A stretch of DNA of 64,000 bases, taken from contig JADFUC010001903.1 of the NCBI GenBank assembly GCA_019722365.1, forward strand, positions 434,001 to 498,000. The letters run 5' to 3'. The number at the start of each line of letters is the position of its first letter. The first letter of the stretch is position 1. A program made the position numbers and the translations under genes. The stretch comes from Lithospermum erythrorhizon. Lineage: Eukaryota > Streptophyta > Magnoliopsida > Boraginales > Boraginaceae. Under the pieces are notes generated by a model. That model was not told where the DNA came from and did no database searches. It saw only the letters and a list, made by a program, of their open reading frames with translations. This document shows positions 13,682-28,600 of this stretch, in pieces.

Positions 13682-16600
13682 ATGGCGCTTCGGAGAGGCT
13701 CCGAAGTGTGGATTGAAGAGAAAGGGTCTGGTTGGGTTCCTGCTAAAGTCAATGATGTTACTGGTAAATTAGTTCAAGTGCTTACTAATTCTGGTAAAAA
13801 GGTGCGATTTTTTGAGTTTTTTGGTATTTTCTTGAATTTTTTTGGTTGAAATTTGTGAAATTTGATGCAATTTAGGCGTGTGTTGTGGCATTTGTTAGTT
13901 ATCTGTAGCGCCAGAGAAGTTGTATCCACGGGATGAGGAGGCGGACCACGGTGGAGTCGATGATATGACTAAATTGACGTATTTGAATGAGCCTGGCGTG
14001 CTTGATAATTTGCAGAGAAGATATGCACTTAATGAAATTTATGTATGTATTTTCTTGGTTTCAATTCGTTGGTAGGGGTTATAACAGAATGTGGTATTTA
14101 TGAGATTTTGTTGTAATTAAGTAGTGTAGTTAAAACTACATTCGTCCCAAAAAAGATCGTCCAATTTGATTTTAATGGCTAAAGTTAGTAAGATTTGTAG
14201 CCTTAATTGGCACATGTAACTTTGAACTGTAGTAAAAATTGTCATGTTAATAATAGTAAGTACATTGAAGATATTAACATTTGATATATTTGTCACTAAA
14301 TATTATACAATATATATAGAAGTACCATAAAATTTTTCCTAATTTTGGAGCTAATTAAAAGTTCTTCATTTTCTATAGACGTACACGGGAAGTATCCTTA
14401 TTGCTGTCAATCCATTTACGAAGCTTCCGCATCTATATAATTTACACATGATGGATCAGTATAAGGGAGCTCCATTTGGTGAGCTGAGCCCTCATGTTTT
14501 TGCTGTTGCTGATGCATCATTTAGGTTTATCTCTCCCCATTATATCTGAGAACATGTTGCTATAAGTTTACCTATCTATACATATTGATCAAGTGATTGT
14601 GATTGGTGCCTTGTTGATGCTATGGCCAGAGCAATGATGAGTGAGGGTCAAAGTCAATCTATATTGGTTAGTGGAGAAAGTGGGGCTGGGAAAACTGAGA
14701 CAACAAAATTGATTATGCAATATTTGACTTATGTTGGAGGTCGAGCTGCTGGTGATGACAGGACGGTCGAGCAGCAAGTTCTCGAGGTAATCTGCTGCAT
14801 GCACATTTCAAATAGTAGTCCGAGTGCCTAATCAGTTTATGCCACTTAATCACTTTTTGCTATCTGTGTAAAATTTGAACCGAGTCTTGAAAGGGGTGGA
14901 TGATCGTCTTTGTTGTTGTTTGAAACTTTAAATTAATATCTGGAGGCTTTTTGATCTGTTATTAGTTTCTGATCATTTGAATTGTCTTTACTTATTATGT
15001 GTATGCATTTGACCAGTTTACAATTTATAGAAATTGTATTTTGGCTTCTTTTGAAGTTTGAAAATGATTAATCAAGTACATGAGTTTCTGATAATGTCCT
15101 CTGATGTCCAGTCGAACCCACTTTTGGAGGCATTTGGTAACGCACGGACTGTCAGGAATGATAATTCAAGGTTTTATATGCTCCCTGGAAGCTTTCAATT
15201 TCTTTTGTACTAGATAATTTTATCTTGGTCAGAAAATACATGTTTTCCACCATTTCTTGCATTGTTAATCATGATCTCATACTTTGAAGGTTGCAGCAAT
15301 ATACTGACATGCACAATCTTGATTAATTAAAATGTGAATTATCTTTAAGAGGCCTGTTATCATGAAATGATTAATTTAAAAACAAGAGTCACAAATTCTC
15401 ATGCATGCTGGAGGTTACTCATTCATTCACATACATACTCTTAAAGACATGGTATTGATTAAAAGTTGTAATATTCCTTTCTTTCCTTGGTTAAAGTTGA
15501 ACAAGAAACTGTATATTAAACCACATTTTCAAGCCTTTCAATCTAGTTATAGTTCAAAATTGAATTAGTAAATCATGGTTTACATGCCGTAACCGTGCCT
15601 ATTCATGTACTGCTCCACTGGGAACTTGTATGAACATTAATTTTTTTTCCGTTTCAGATAAGAATATTAGAAGTCAATTTTATCCACGGTAGCTGACTCA
15701 TTATGATTCTTGTTATTGCAGTCGCTTTGGCAAATTTGTGGAAATCCAATTTGATAACACCGGCAGAATATCCGGTGCGGCAATTCGAACGTACCTGTTA
15801 GAGAGGTCTCGTGTTGTTCAGATAACAGATCCTGAAAGAAACTACCACTGCTTTTATCAATTGTGCGCGTCTGGATTGGTACAGCTTCTTCACATACATT
15901 CTGTGTGCATGCTCATATTGTACATTCTGTGTACAGCTTCTTCACATACATTCATGTTCCATTTTCCTAACTCTAAAGTATTCTCTAAGATTATCTGCAT
16001 ATGAAAACTTCTGTTTGTTGCATAGTTTGTTCCATCAATAAGGTTTTTATGGTGCAAATTCAAATACTTCGGCAACTAAGTTTTTATGAAGTGGTTGTTA
16101 AATAAAGTGGCTGCACTTACAGATTTTACATCGATAATTTAGAGGTTTGGAATACACTATTGCTGAAGAGTAAGGTTTTGACTAGATGTACATTATGAGC
16201 TTTTTCACCTCCTCTTCCTATCTTTGACTCAAGAGTATTGTTCAGAATATGCTAAGTCCTCTCTGATTCTTTTGTGAATTTCTTATTTTTATGCATTGTT
16301 GCTTGTCAGAGTTAGAATCTTCGTCATTGTAAGACACAATGAGTTCAGTTCTAAAGATGGGTGTTGGAGTTATCATCATTCCCTGCTATCTTTTGTGATA
16401 TTCTTGTTTGTCATATCTGCTCCGTGCAATTGGCAGGATGTAGAGGAATACAAACTAGGGCACCCTAGCAACTTTCATTACTTAAATCAGAGTAAGATTT
16501 ATGAGCTAGAGGGTGTGAGCAATGCTGAGGAATACATCAAGACAAGACGGGCCATGGAGATTGTTGGGATCAGTAGTGATGAGCAGGTATTGAGGGAGCA

Positions 16601-19600
16601 ACTGACTTAATTATTGCATCTCATATAATTTATCTTCTGATGTTTTCAATTTGCCCAGCAAGCAATCTTTAGGACACTAGCCGCCATTCTACATCTGGGG
16701 AACATAGAATTTTCTCCTGGCAAAGAGCATGATTCATCAGCATTGAAGGATGAGAAATCCAGTTTTCACTTGCAAATGGCTGCTAATCTTTTCATGTATG
16801 TGCAATTTAACAGAATAATTTTATCAGATTGAAATTATTTTATACTGCCATCATCCCACTTCAATTATGAGATTATGGCTTTTCTCTCTCAAATTTAGGA
16901 AATGAATTGGTGGTTGTGCTCCAGTGATGTGAATTAAGCTATATAAAACATTGTTGTAGGAAAAAAGAAAGCAAATCTGTGAACAAAAATACGATGGAGG
17001 GTGACTCTTATGTTCAAATATATCTTTTGTTTATTTGGGATTATGTTTTAAATAGCTTTTCAACACAGTCATGATATTATCAAACTCTATGAATGTAAAC
17101 GTGAACAGGGGTCAACAGGTGAAACCTAAATGTGGATGTAACTTCTAGAACAGTACTGATATCAATGATATCTAAATTTGGTAGGAGTAGTAAATGGTAT
17201 ACTTGTCCTGCTTTAATTTTGCCCCAGCAAATTTATTGTTTTCTGCAATTTTTAATTTCCTTTGAGCAAACTTGTCACCCTTTGTGTTGAGGAAGTTGTG
17301 TATAAGCTTGCTCACTATGTTATTTATGATTGCCTCTTCTGGTCAGATTGAATGCTCTCTGTAGCAGTACACCAGTTGGTGAAATTTTCATTTTTGACTA
17401 TTAATTCATTTAATTACAGGTGTGATGTTGATCTTTTATTGGCTACGCTCTCTACCCGCTCAATTCAAACGCGTGAAGGAGTCATCATTAAAGCTTTGGA
17501 CTGTAATGCTGCGGCCGCTGGTCGGGATACTCTGGCAAAAACTGTTTATGCTCGACTATTTGATTGGTTTGTTGTTTCTGTTATTTTCTTAAAGCTTGAC
17601 ATTTAGTCTAATGAGGACATATAATTTGATTATCTTTTGTTACTTCAGGCTTGTTGAGAAGATAAACCGATCTGTTGGACAAGATCGGGATTCAAAGATA
17701 CAGATTGGCGTGCTTGACATATATGGATTTGAAAGCTTTAAGTACAACAGGTGAATAGCAACCCCACTTATTCACTCTTTATGCTGTTTTGCTTTTCAGC
17801 AATCTTGTCAATTTGAAATGAAGGCAACAATATCTTGTTTCCTTATCAGTGGGCAGTCTTTATTATATTTCAATTGTTTGAAGAAGTGTCTTGGCTATCT
17901 ATGTTTGATTCAATATTTGAGCTTAAAAAATGCCCTGCTGACAAAATGGGCTCTTGTTTTTTTTTCAATTAAAAGGAAGGATCTGAAACTGAAGAACTTT
18001 CATCAATGTAGCTTAGAAATCTGTGTAATTTGTGTTTTTTTGTGGCGTGTTTTCCTCAATTTTATCATTATTGTTTTTATGATATGAGACAATTGTACTA
18101 ACCTTCATGGCCTACTAACTTAACCTTTATTCAATGTGCCCATTTGATAGCTTCGAGCAATTTTGCATCAATTTTGCAAATGAAAAGCTTCAACAACATT
18201 TCAACGAGGTGTGACATGATTCTTTGTACATTTATTTCGTCAAGTTAAGCTCATATAATTCATGTATCTTCTATGTTCTTTCCTCCTGATACGAATTCTC
18301 CATGGGATCTCTTCAGCATGTATTTAAGATGGAGCAAGAGGAATATCGCAAGGAGGAAATCAACTGGAGTTACATTGAATTTATAGACAACCAAGATGTG
18401 CTAGATCTGATAGAAAAGGTGGGGGCATCTGGTTCTTTATTTAACATTTTATTTAGGTACAATGATAACATAATATGGCATCTGGAGTTACATTGATGTA
18501 TTTTTATTTTTTTGAGAATTAGAAGTGCTTTTTGATATGCTACTTTAGTTGGCATGTGTATATTATTATTCTTCATTTGATATGCTAAGTTGGCATGTGT
18601 ATATTATTATTCTTCATTTGATATGCTAAGTTGGCATGTGTATATTTTTATTCTTCTACGTTCTATGGTTTAATAGTTATATTTTTGTAAGCTTGGAATG
18701 GTCACTCCAATTCTTCCTGTGCATTAACTGTAACTTTTGTTTTAAACGTTAAGTGTAGCTGCATCTAATGTTTATGTTTGGACTTTCGATATTGCTCCCC
18801 TCAATTGCTGCGAGTAATGCACATGCTGGACAACTTCTCCAGTACAGGAACATGGTGGCATGATGATTTTCTCTGTACAAGTTTAGTTGGCGCTTTTTTC
18901 AATATTAAGATGTCAAACTGTAGATTCTTAATGAACAATGTTCTGGGATTGATTTTATTGCTACATATTACTATTTTCCACTATTTTTCTGATTGATTTT
19001 ATTGCTACATATACCTATTTTCATATTTTATAAAAAAAAAATTCTTCAATTTTGATGTGCTGCTGTGATATGGGATAGTATATGAGATCCTCTTTTTAAC
19101 GTGACATATCTGTTATGAGCATGAAGTTAAATTACTAGCAATCTAGTTCTACATTTGGTTGCACAAAGGAAATAAGACATGTAAGTATTGCTATTCAGTT
19201 TCTCTGATTTGTTTTGCAGAAGCCTATGGGGATAATAGCATTGTTGGATGAAGCTTGGTATAAATCTTATACTTACATAGTTCTTTTTCTATTATTTCAT
19301 TTGAGAATATTATTTTATTTTATTTTTTGTTTCTTTTTCCTCAGTATGTTTCCAAAGTCGACTCATGCAACATTTTCCAACAAGCTTTTCCAGAATTTTG
19401 GTTCCCACCCTCGGTTGGAGAAGGAAAAATTTTCAGAAACAGATATCACCATGTCCCATTACGCTGGCAAGGCATGCACTCTGCAGATGATTCTCTTACA
19501 TGTACCACTGGAGTTATTTGGTCTTCTACTTCTAAGCCTTCCTTTTGCAGGTTACATATCAAACAGACACATTCATAGATAAAAATCGGGACTATATTGT

Positions 19601-22600
19601 GGTTGAACATTGCAACCTTCTGTCTTCATCAAAATGTTCCTTCATAGCTGCCCTGTTTCCCCAATTACCAGAAGAATCATCAAGGTCATCTTACAAATTT
19701 TCTTCCGTGGCTTCTCGCTTCAAGGTATCGTTGACATTAGTCTTGGTGTTTAGAATTTCAAAGTTAATACTTCCATATCCATCAATATGCCCCGTCACTT
19801 GAAACTGCGCCTTAAGCGGGTTAAAGGGATCGGATAGTGCCTTGACGCTACGCATGATACTTGAGGAGGTTATTTGGTGTGAGGGGTGAAGTCTGGTATA
19901 TCTTCTTATGATAAATTAAGCCTTAATCTTATGTAATGATCAATTTTAAATTTGACCGAATTTATATCACAGAAATTTAGAGAATATAAAATCTTTGGGT
20001 ACATTAAACTGCAATGGAAACAAAGTTAATACTTCATCTTGTTTTTGTTATAGATCTCATGCCTTATCTCTTTGGGAATTGGTCAACAAAACTTTAAGAT
20101 GGGTATTTAACTATTTATAGAGCATGAATATTAGAAATAAATTATTTTGGATGAGTAAATAAGTAATATCTTACTGACCTTTTCTGCAAGCTTACTTATA
20201 AGCTACATATTTATCCAAAAAGATGTATCCAGACACCCTCTAAGATCATGATATGCAGAGGTTTTATTGTTCTGTTGTGTAACTTTTAGATTTAACAAAA
20301 AATGACTTAATATTAAATTAGTTCACTAAAGTGGCCCGACAATTTTGCATGCAGCAACAACTTCAAGCTCTCATGGAAACCCTTAGCTCAACTGAACCAC
20401 ACTATGTTCGTTGTGTGAAGCCAAACTCGTTAAATCGGCCTCAGATATTTGAAAATCAAAGTGTATTGCACCAACTGCGTTGTGGGGTATGTACAGTAAG
20501 AATCCCTTAATTGCCATTTTTTGTTTGCCTTCATATTGAGGGTTATACGCTACCCAAATATTGCAGGGAGTCCTAGAGGCTGTCCGTATAAGTTTGGCTG
20601 GTTACCCCACACGAAAGACTTATCATGAGTTCGTCAATCGGTTTGGTATTATTTCTTTGGACGTTCTTTATGGGAGGTACATCTTAATTCCTTGGTTTCT
20701 CATTTTGTAATTTACATTTTCTTTCGTTGTTAATTTTACGTACTTGATATTATGAACATGAGGTAAGGGAATCATGTTAATCTAGAAATCAGGACGTCTT
20801 TCTAAAAGTTTATGTTCACCTTTTAGATTCACCCTTTAATCATCTTCATTTGGACGTCTCGCACTATGGTGTAGATCTCCCTTTATTCACCCTTTCTAGA
20901 AGTGGACAATCTTTGTGGGATGGAGTATTGGATATTTGGCTTTGGCAACTTATTGAATGGGTCTTGGACTGAGACAATCAATTCAATGATTAGATGCTCA
21001 TTATTGCGGATCAGTGTTAACATTGAAGCCCAACCACCTTTGGTGGAGTTGCATGCTTAAACTGATATTGTTTATTTTATAGAGTATTGCTTAGCGGCTA
21101 TTCATTAGATATGTCAACCAACTCTGTTTTTTCCGTCTCATGAATTCCCAGTTATGATGAAAAGACCATGACTGAGAAGATATTGCAGAAGTTAAAGCTT
21201 GAGAACTTTCAGGTTTAATTTAATAAGGAGCACTAGTGATATTCTATTGTTAATTTTTGGATTTTTTAATTTTTTTTAACTTTCTCTCTCATTATTTCTT
21301 TCCTCTCCTTTTCAAGTATACAATCAAAGTTTGCGTTTCTGTTTACACTGAATTTTGATTTCTTTGTAGCTGGGAAGAACCAAAGTTTTCCTCAGAGCTG
21401 GACAGATAGCAATTTTAGACTCACGGCGTGCTGAGGTTTTGGATACCGCTGCCAGAAAAATTCAGGGTCGCTTGAGAACATACATGGCACGCAAGGCTTT
21501 TATTTTCAAAAGGGCTGCTGCAAACCTTTTACAAGCATGTTGTAGAGGTCATTTGCTTATAATGAATCCCTAACACATGAAGATATTTTTGCTGCTTTAG
21601 TCAAACATATATGCTTCTGTTTTTCATATTTTTTTACTTGTTTTATTTTCTCCAGATGAACAAATTAAAATTATTGTATTGCCAAGTTTGTTTAATCTCA
21701 TAATGATAGTTTATATCTGCAGGATATCTTGGTCGCCGTGTCTATACTACCTTTCGAGAGGCAGCAGCTGCCACTGTACTCCAGAAGTACATCAGACGAT
21801 GGCTACTCAGGCGCTCATATTTTAAGATTTATTTGTCTGCTGTGGTTATACAGTCTAGCATTCGTGGATTCTCAGCTCGACAAAAATTCCTATATAGAAA
21901 GGAACATCAAGCTGCAATAGTGATTCAGGTAAATTTATTAATTTGAGCCTTCCTCTATCTCATGCATATTCTCTCTGTACAGTATGTGAAATGCTTAAAT
22001 GCACATTACACCTTGTTCCTTCTATTGGATATGTGAATTATAATCTTAGCAGTAATGTGTTCATCTGAAAGGTCCATGCTTGAGCATCCCATTATTGCTT
22101 TGTATCTAGCATCTCTCTTTTAGTAGTTTATATCTATCTTAGCTCATTCTTGGGAATGTTCTTCTATTTTTCTCCTTTGGCTAATTTAGGAAAGTTAAGA
22201 CTATATGGTTACCATTCAATCTATAAGTTTGGAAGGTATGATTATAATGTTGGTATTGTTTTAAATTTGGAATTCTAATCGATATCAATGTTCTGATGTT
22301 GCAGTTTATAGTGTTTTGGAATTAGATATACTTGCATTATAGAATTTCTGCAATTTATTTACTAAGCTTTTTTTCATCCTCTATTAAAATTTGATAATCA
22401 AATTTACTTGGAACAAATAGATAATTATTCTCACATGTTACTTTATTGCTGTTTTCTTAAACACCTTTAGGCTTGCTGGAGGATGTGTAAATTCCGGTCC
22501 GCTTATCTACATCGTCAATCAGATATTATTGCAATTCAATGTCTATGGAGGCAAAAATTGGCAAAAAGAGAATTCAGGAGACTCAAAAAGGTAAAATCTC

Positions 22601-25600
22601 TAAAATTGTACTGCCACGATTCCTTCATGTTTTCTATTGCCAAGCTACTCAATATTGTAACTCATACTGCAAATAAAGATTTTAGGTGGCATTTAATAAA
22701 CTATGCATGTGAGTTCCGCTAGTCTCAAGATTTATGTGCTGCCTCCCAGTGGAGATTAGGAGAGTGGGTGACAGAGGAGAATACAATAAGAGTATTCTAG
22801 TTGCAACACACTGCAATAATTCTAGCATATGATCAACAAACATGTGGAGTTCTTTTATCATGAGATTTGATATGACTATATCCTGATCTATGGTTAAGTC
22901 TAAGCATACAAGATTTAACACATGTTCTTCAGATGTCATTTTGTTCTATGAAGGTAAGAGTAAATGAATGGTGAGAGTTAGAGAAGTATTAGGTAAACAA
23001 AGCAGAGTAGCTTTTAGCAGAAACCGTCTTCCCCCCTTTTAGTATTTCTATGGATGCAAGTCTTTGTTTTATGTTAACATTTTATTCCAGGAGGCAAATG
23101 AAACTGGTGCCTTGCGACTGGCGAAAAGTAAGCTGGAGAAGCAGTTGGAGGATCTTACATGGCGATTGCATCTGGAAAAGAAACTACGGGTGTCACCTCT
23201 TTAGAATTGCTCTGTTATATACTAAACCTAATAAAATATTACTAACTATTTACTGTTTGCAAAATTTTAATGCTGTGATTTACATTGAAATCACATTATT
23301 TCATAGTTAACTTTAACTAGCAGGAATTTTTTATTTGCATATGTCCAGAATTGTAAAGTTCTATATGGTTGTTGAGTGAAGACTATCGTTAAAGCACATA
23401 TTTTCTTTAAAACTTCTTGCACCGTGTCTCTTGTTCTTACTGGTGTTCTCTTCTTTGTGGTTATTAATATGTCCAGAATTATAAAGTTCTATATGATTGT
23501 TGAGTGAAGACTATTGTTAAAGCACATATTTCCTTTAAAACTTCTTGCACTGTGTCTCTTGTTCTTACTGGTGTTCTCTTCTTTGTGGTTATGAAATTTC
23601 TATTTATCTGCAAGCACATGCTATTTTGACTCCCATTCCAAGCAGATCTCTTTAGGGAGTGTTGTATGTGTTTACGTGTATGAGTGACCTTGCAATGTCA
23701 ATCTAATGCAGGTGTCTAATGAGGAAAAGAGGGTAGCTGAAATTTCAAAACTGCAAAAGACTGTGGCATCTATGTGTCTAGAACGCGATGCAGCCAAACT
23801 TGCCACAGTTAATGAGTGCAGCAAGAATGCAATGCTTCAACGACAACTCGAATTGTCAGAGAAGGAGAAATCTGCACTAGATAGAGATGTTATTTCGGTG
23901 AATGAATTCCGCAGAGAAAATGATTTTTTGAAGGTTAAGTAGGACTGATTGTTTCCTATTCCTATTACCTTAATTGCTTTGAGTTTGAAAGTGATGTGTC
24001 ACATATTGGCAGATTTGATGTGCAAATGTTGGGTTTTGATTTTCCTCCAAACATTGTCTTCACACTCAATTTCTCATTTTTACCCCTCACTTGGCTCTAT
24101 AAAAATTTAATTTAAAACCAAAAGTGGAGTTTGGTTATCACTTGATATTGGGGCATGTTGATGTATGTCAGATTTACTGTTTTGTATTCACCCTTTAACC
24201 TCTTTGATGCATGACAAATAATTTTATCTCCGTCTTGGTTATATATTTATTGGCCCACTGCTCCCGTGAATGTTGGCCGATTTATATTTACTTTGTGGTG
24301 AAACATGCTTGTTTACTGTCTGAGATAGTTGGCCTTTATCGTGCTTCATTTGTTTACCTACTCATCTAACAACACTCAATTTAGTTAAAGCTGAACTTTG
24401 ATCTACTTAAAAAAATAATTATTCTAATTGTTTAGAGTAATATATGATGATGAATTTTGGAGGTAAAGAATTTTTCTAAAGCAGTTGTCTTGTCATTCTT
24501 CAGATAGACTGAATACTAATTATTTTATTTTCCTTTTGCAGAGTTCACTGAAGGCTTTGGAGCAAAAGAATTCATCTCTGGTGGATGAGCTTGTCAAGGC
24601 TAAAAAGGAAACAACTAGCACGATTGAAAAATTGAAAGAGGTTGAACAGAGATGTTCACAACTTACCCAGGATATGCAGAGGTGATCACTAGTTCTGATG
24701 TTTTAATCCATAAAATAATGTGTAATATGTTTCCCTGACTCGTAAGCTAAATCTTAAAAAATGATGCATGGTTGGATTTCCCTTACAATGTTTTCTTAAT
24801 TTCAATTTGAATGATATCTCTGATTTTCTCACTTAAGTATTAGATCATGGGTGTTGTTTTATTCTGTTTCTATTTTAAGAGTTTGAATCAGTTTCCTCAT
24901 TGCATTGAGTTTTTACAATTAGTTTGAAAGACAAGCTCTCAAATTTGGAGGATGAGAATCATATACTGCGTCAAAAAGCCTTCAGTGAATCGCCAAAGAA
25001 GAACCGTAGTGGTTTTGCTATGCCTTTTCTGGAAGTAAGCAATTATTGAACTCTTATGTGCTACAAAACATTTTATGGTATAAGTGTATAACATGAAATA
25101 GCATTCAATAATAATATTGATTTTTTCTTTTCTTGCTACCAAACAGAAAGTGTCCAGTGCGCTTGCTCTACCTTCTTCAGATAGAAAAAATTCATTTGTA
25201 AGACTCTTGCAGTTCATAGATTATGTTCATCTGCTCTACCTTAATCAACCTAATGATTTTATGTTGCATTAAAAAGGAATCACCAACACCTACGAAAATC
25301 ATACCTCCTATTGGACAAGGTTTTTCTGAATCCAGGCGGACAAAATCAATTATCGAGAGGCAACAGGTGTTTGTTCTTTCTTAACTCATTCTCATAATTA
25401 TGTTTACTCTCAGTTTTAACATATACTTTTGACCTATTCTATTTATACGGACAGCATATATGCATGATAAAAGGGATGGATACTATGCTGCACAACTTGG
25501 CCTGTTTTTAAAGCTCAATTTGAAAAATGTCTGCACTGATGCTACTCTGTTTTGATTTCTAAACCTCAATTCGAAATTCCCTGGATATTTGCATTATTTT

Positions 25601-28600
25601 GTGCTTAGGAGTTCCTGGCCTTGCAGAACTATGAAATTCTGTCTCGATGCATTAAGGAGGAGATGGGGTTTACAAGTGGGAAGCCAGTGGCTGCTTGTGT
25701 TATCTATCGGTGCCTAGTTCATTGGGATGCCTTTGAATCTGAGAGAACTTCTATTTTTGATTTCATAATTGAGGGCATTAATGATGTTCTGAAGGTGAAT
25801 TACCTATCTTGTATGTCATATGAACTTTGGTATCGTCAGATGATGATTGTTTTCTGTAAGCAGTTTTGGTATTACATCAAGATGGAAGAAATGAGCTAAT
25901 GCTGATTATTACTGGATGAGTTCCGTTTAAGCCATTGAATAATTTCTCTCTTCTTTCAGACGGGAGATGAAAATTCAGCATTGCCTTACTGGTTATCAAA
26001 TGCGTCTGCACTTCTATGTCTGCTGCAAAGAAATTTGAGATCCACTGGGTTTGTAACTGCCAATTCTCATCGTGTTCCTGGTTCTGGTAGGCTAAATGGG
26101 AGACCTCTGCAAGTATGTTTTTGAAGCCAGCATTTTAGTATTTATATTTTATCATTGTTGTTACTAATGGTTTCCCTGTGTTGCTAAAGTGTGATCTGGT
26201 CTGAAACAATTTTGTTGCATCAAATAAAGAGTAAATGATCTCGTTAGTTTTCGGTGACTGTTGAGTTCTCTTCGTCTCTTCTTTCCATGCATATGTTTTG
26301 TTTAAGTTAAGATGCTACTGAACAGGCATTTCAGCCTTGCATCTTGCCCTTGCATGTATGAATTGCCTTACTTTTTCTGTGTGATTTTAAAATTATTGGT
26401 TGTAATTTTAGTTTTCTGTTTTCTTTATTACTATTTGATTAAAGATGGTTATGTAAGTTATTGTGCAACTTATAAGCAAGCTATAGAAACTCAAGCCTTA
26501 ATCCTTATACTATCTAGTATTATTGGGTATAATGAGAAGTTTTTTGTACCGAGCTTGTCTCTGTTCTTGTTAACACGATGCGATCAAGTTTTCCTTGAAT
26601 GATCTTTTAGGGTACAATGTCGCCTTTAAGATTGGAGGATGGAGTATCACATTTGGAGGCTCGTTACCCAGCTATACTATTTAAGCAACAGTTAACAGCA
26701 TCAGTAGAGAAAATATTTGGTCTAATTCGTGATAATTTAAAGAAAGAAATATCTCCTCTTCTGGGACAATGTATTCAGGTAAAGACTTCTCTTATATGTA
26801 TGTACTGCCTTCTTTTTTCCGTCATCTATTTTTTCCTATAGAATCAAATACCTCTTCTTTGGGGGGTCAGATAGTACGTTGCCTTACCCCTGTTATAATA
26901 AGGTTTCTGTTTCTAAATTGACCCAAGAGTAAAGTACCAACACCATCTGCTACTCCACAAAAGATAAGAACCGTAGGTAGTACAATGAGCGATTTTGATG
27001 TATTCCATTATATCCAGGAGGTAGAGAACAATATCTTTGACTCCAAAGGACATGAAAACTTGAACTACTATTCATCTTCTTTATAATTACTCTCCATCCT
27101 TAAATTGTGGGCCTTGTGCTTTATCCATTTCTGTTTGCGTGTTTAGAATCAACCACTTTCTCAATGTGGCCCTTTTGCTCCCTCAACTGCTCAACCCCAG
27201 AATTATATGACAATTAACCTGCCCTCTATAATATTATGTAATTTGAAGGGAGGCTCACTAGAAATGGAATACATCTGTTGCAGTATCCTATTATTGACAT
27301 CAGAAGCATGTAACGACCATTTCTAATACTACGTAACATATACTAATTTTCGAAGTTTTTCTTCATCAAAAGGAGGCAGCAAGTTGGTTCAAAAGTTTGG
27401 TTTTGGTATTTTTGAACTTGCTGGGAGCTGAGAACCTATTTAGAATTTTTTAGCTGTAGTTTCATGTTCCCTGTATATCATTTTTTTTCCAACTGAGTCA
27501 ACTCCCTTCATATATTGCATATTGCAATCTTATTTAACTTGAGATAGATGTCACACAATTCACCCTTTTAGCTATACTGTCCTGACAATATAAATGGAAC
27601 TGATTTAAGAAAATAGCTTGCTGACTGGGTGTTTATCACTGAAATTCCCTAAAAAGGCACCAAAAAATCAACGAGTACATGGTGGAAAGTCAAACAGATC
27701 TCCTGGAGGTGTTCCACAGCAGATTACTACTAGCAGTCAGTGGGACAACATTATCAAGTTTTTGGATTCTCTGATGGACAGACTCCGAAAAAATCATGTA
27801 CATTTCATTCTCCTATGCCTATCGATTACTTTTCCTGCCTTATTTGTTTTTTTTCTCCAAAAGAAGACCTTTCTCTCATTAATATGTCGCTACTGGTAGT
27901 TGGGTTTTTAATTGGTGATACAATTTCAACTATTCATGCATAATAGAGCCATTTTATTTGCAGGTACCTTCATTTTTTATCCGCAAGCTTATCACCCAAG
28001 TTTTCTCTTTCATCAATATATCACTCTTTAACAGGTAAGATGTCTCCATTGTCATCTGCCATGACTTCTAATGGATCTGTTTTTTAACCTGTTCTCTGAT
28101 TTACCGACTCTTGGCAGCCTTCTACTACGTCGAGAATGTTGCACATTTTCTAATGGAGAATATGTAAAATCTGGTATTGCTGAACTGGAGAAGTGGATAG
28201 CCAATGCAACGGAGGAGGTTTCAATTAATTTTTCATTTTATTATTCTTCTGTTGCTAAAATTCTAATTTAATCAAAATGATTAAGCTACTACGGAGTATT
28301 TTAAAGACATAACATCTGTGGTTACAGTTTGCAGGCACGTCTTGGCATGAGCTAAACTATATCAGACAAGCAGTTGGATTTCTGGTATTTGGTGCCGTAG
28401 TGCTAGATGTTACGATGCTTTAGATTTCGTTTCCTTATTGTGTTATTCACCTGTTCCTTTTCAGGTTATACATCAAAAGAGGAAAAAGTCGTTGGAAGAA
28501 ATAAGGCAGGACCTTTGCCCGGTACGCCTTTTAAATTGCTTCAGCATGCTGTTAAGTTTTATCTTTTTCATTGCTCGTTACTTTAATCTTTATTGGTGCC

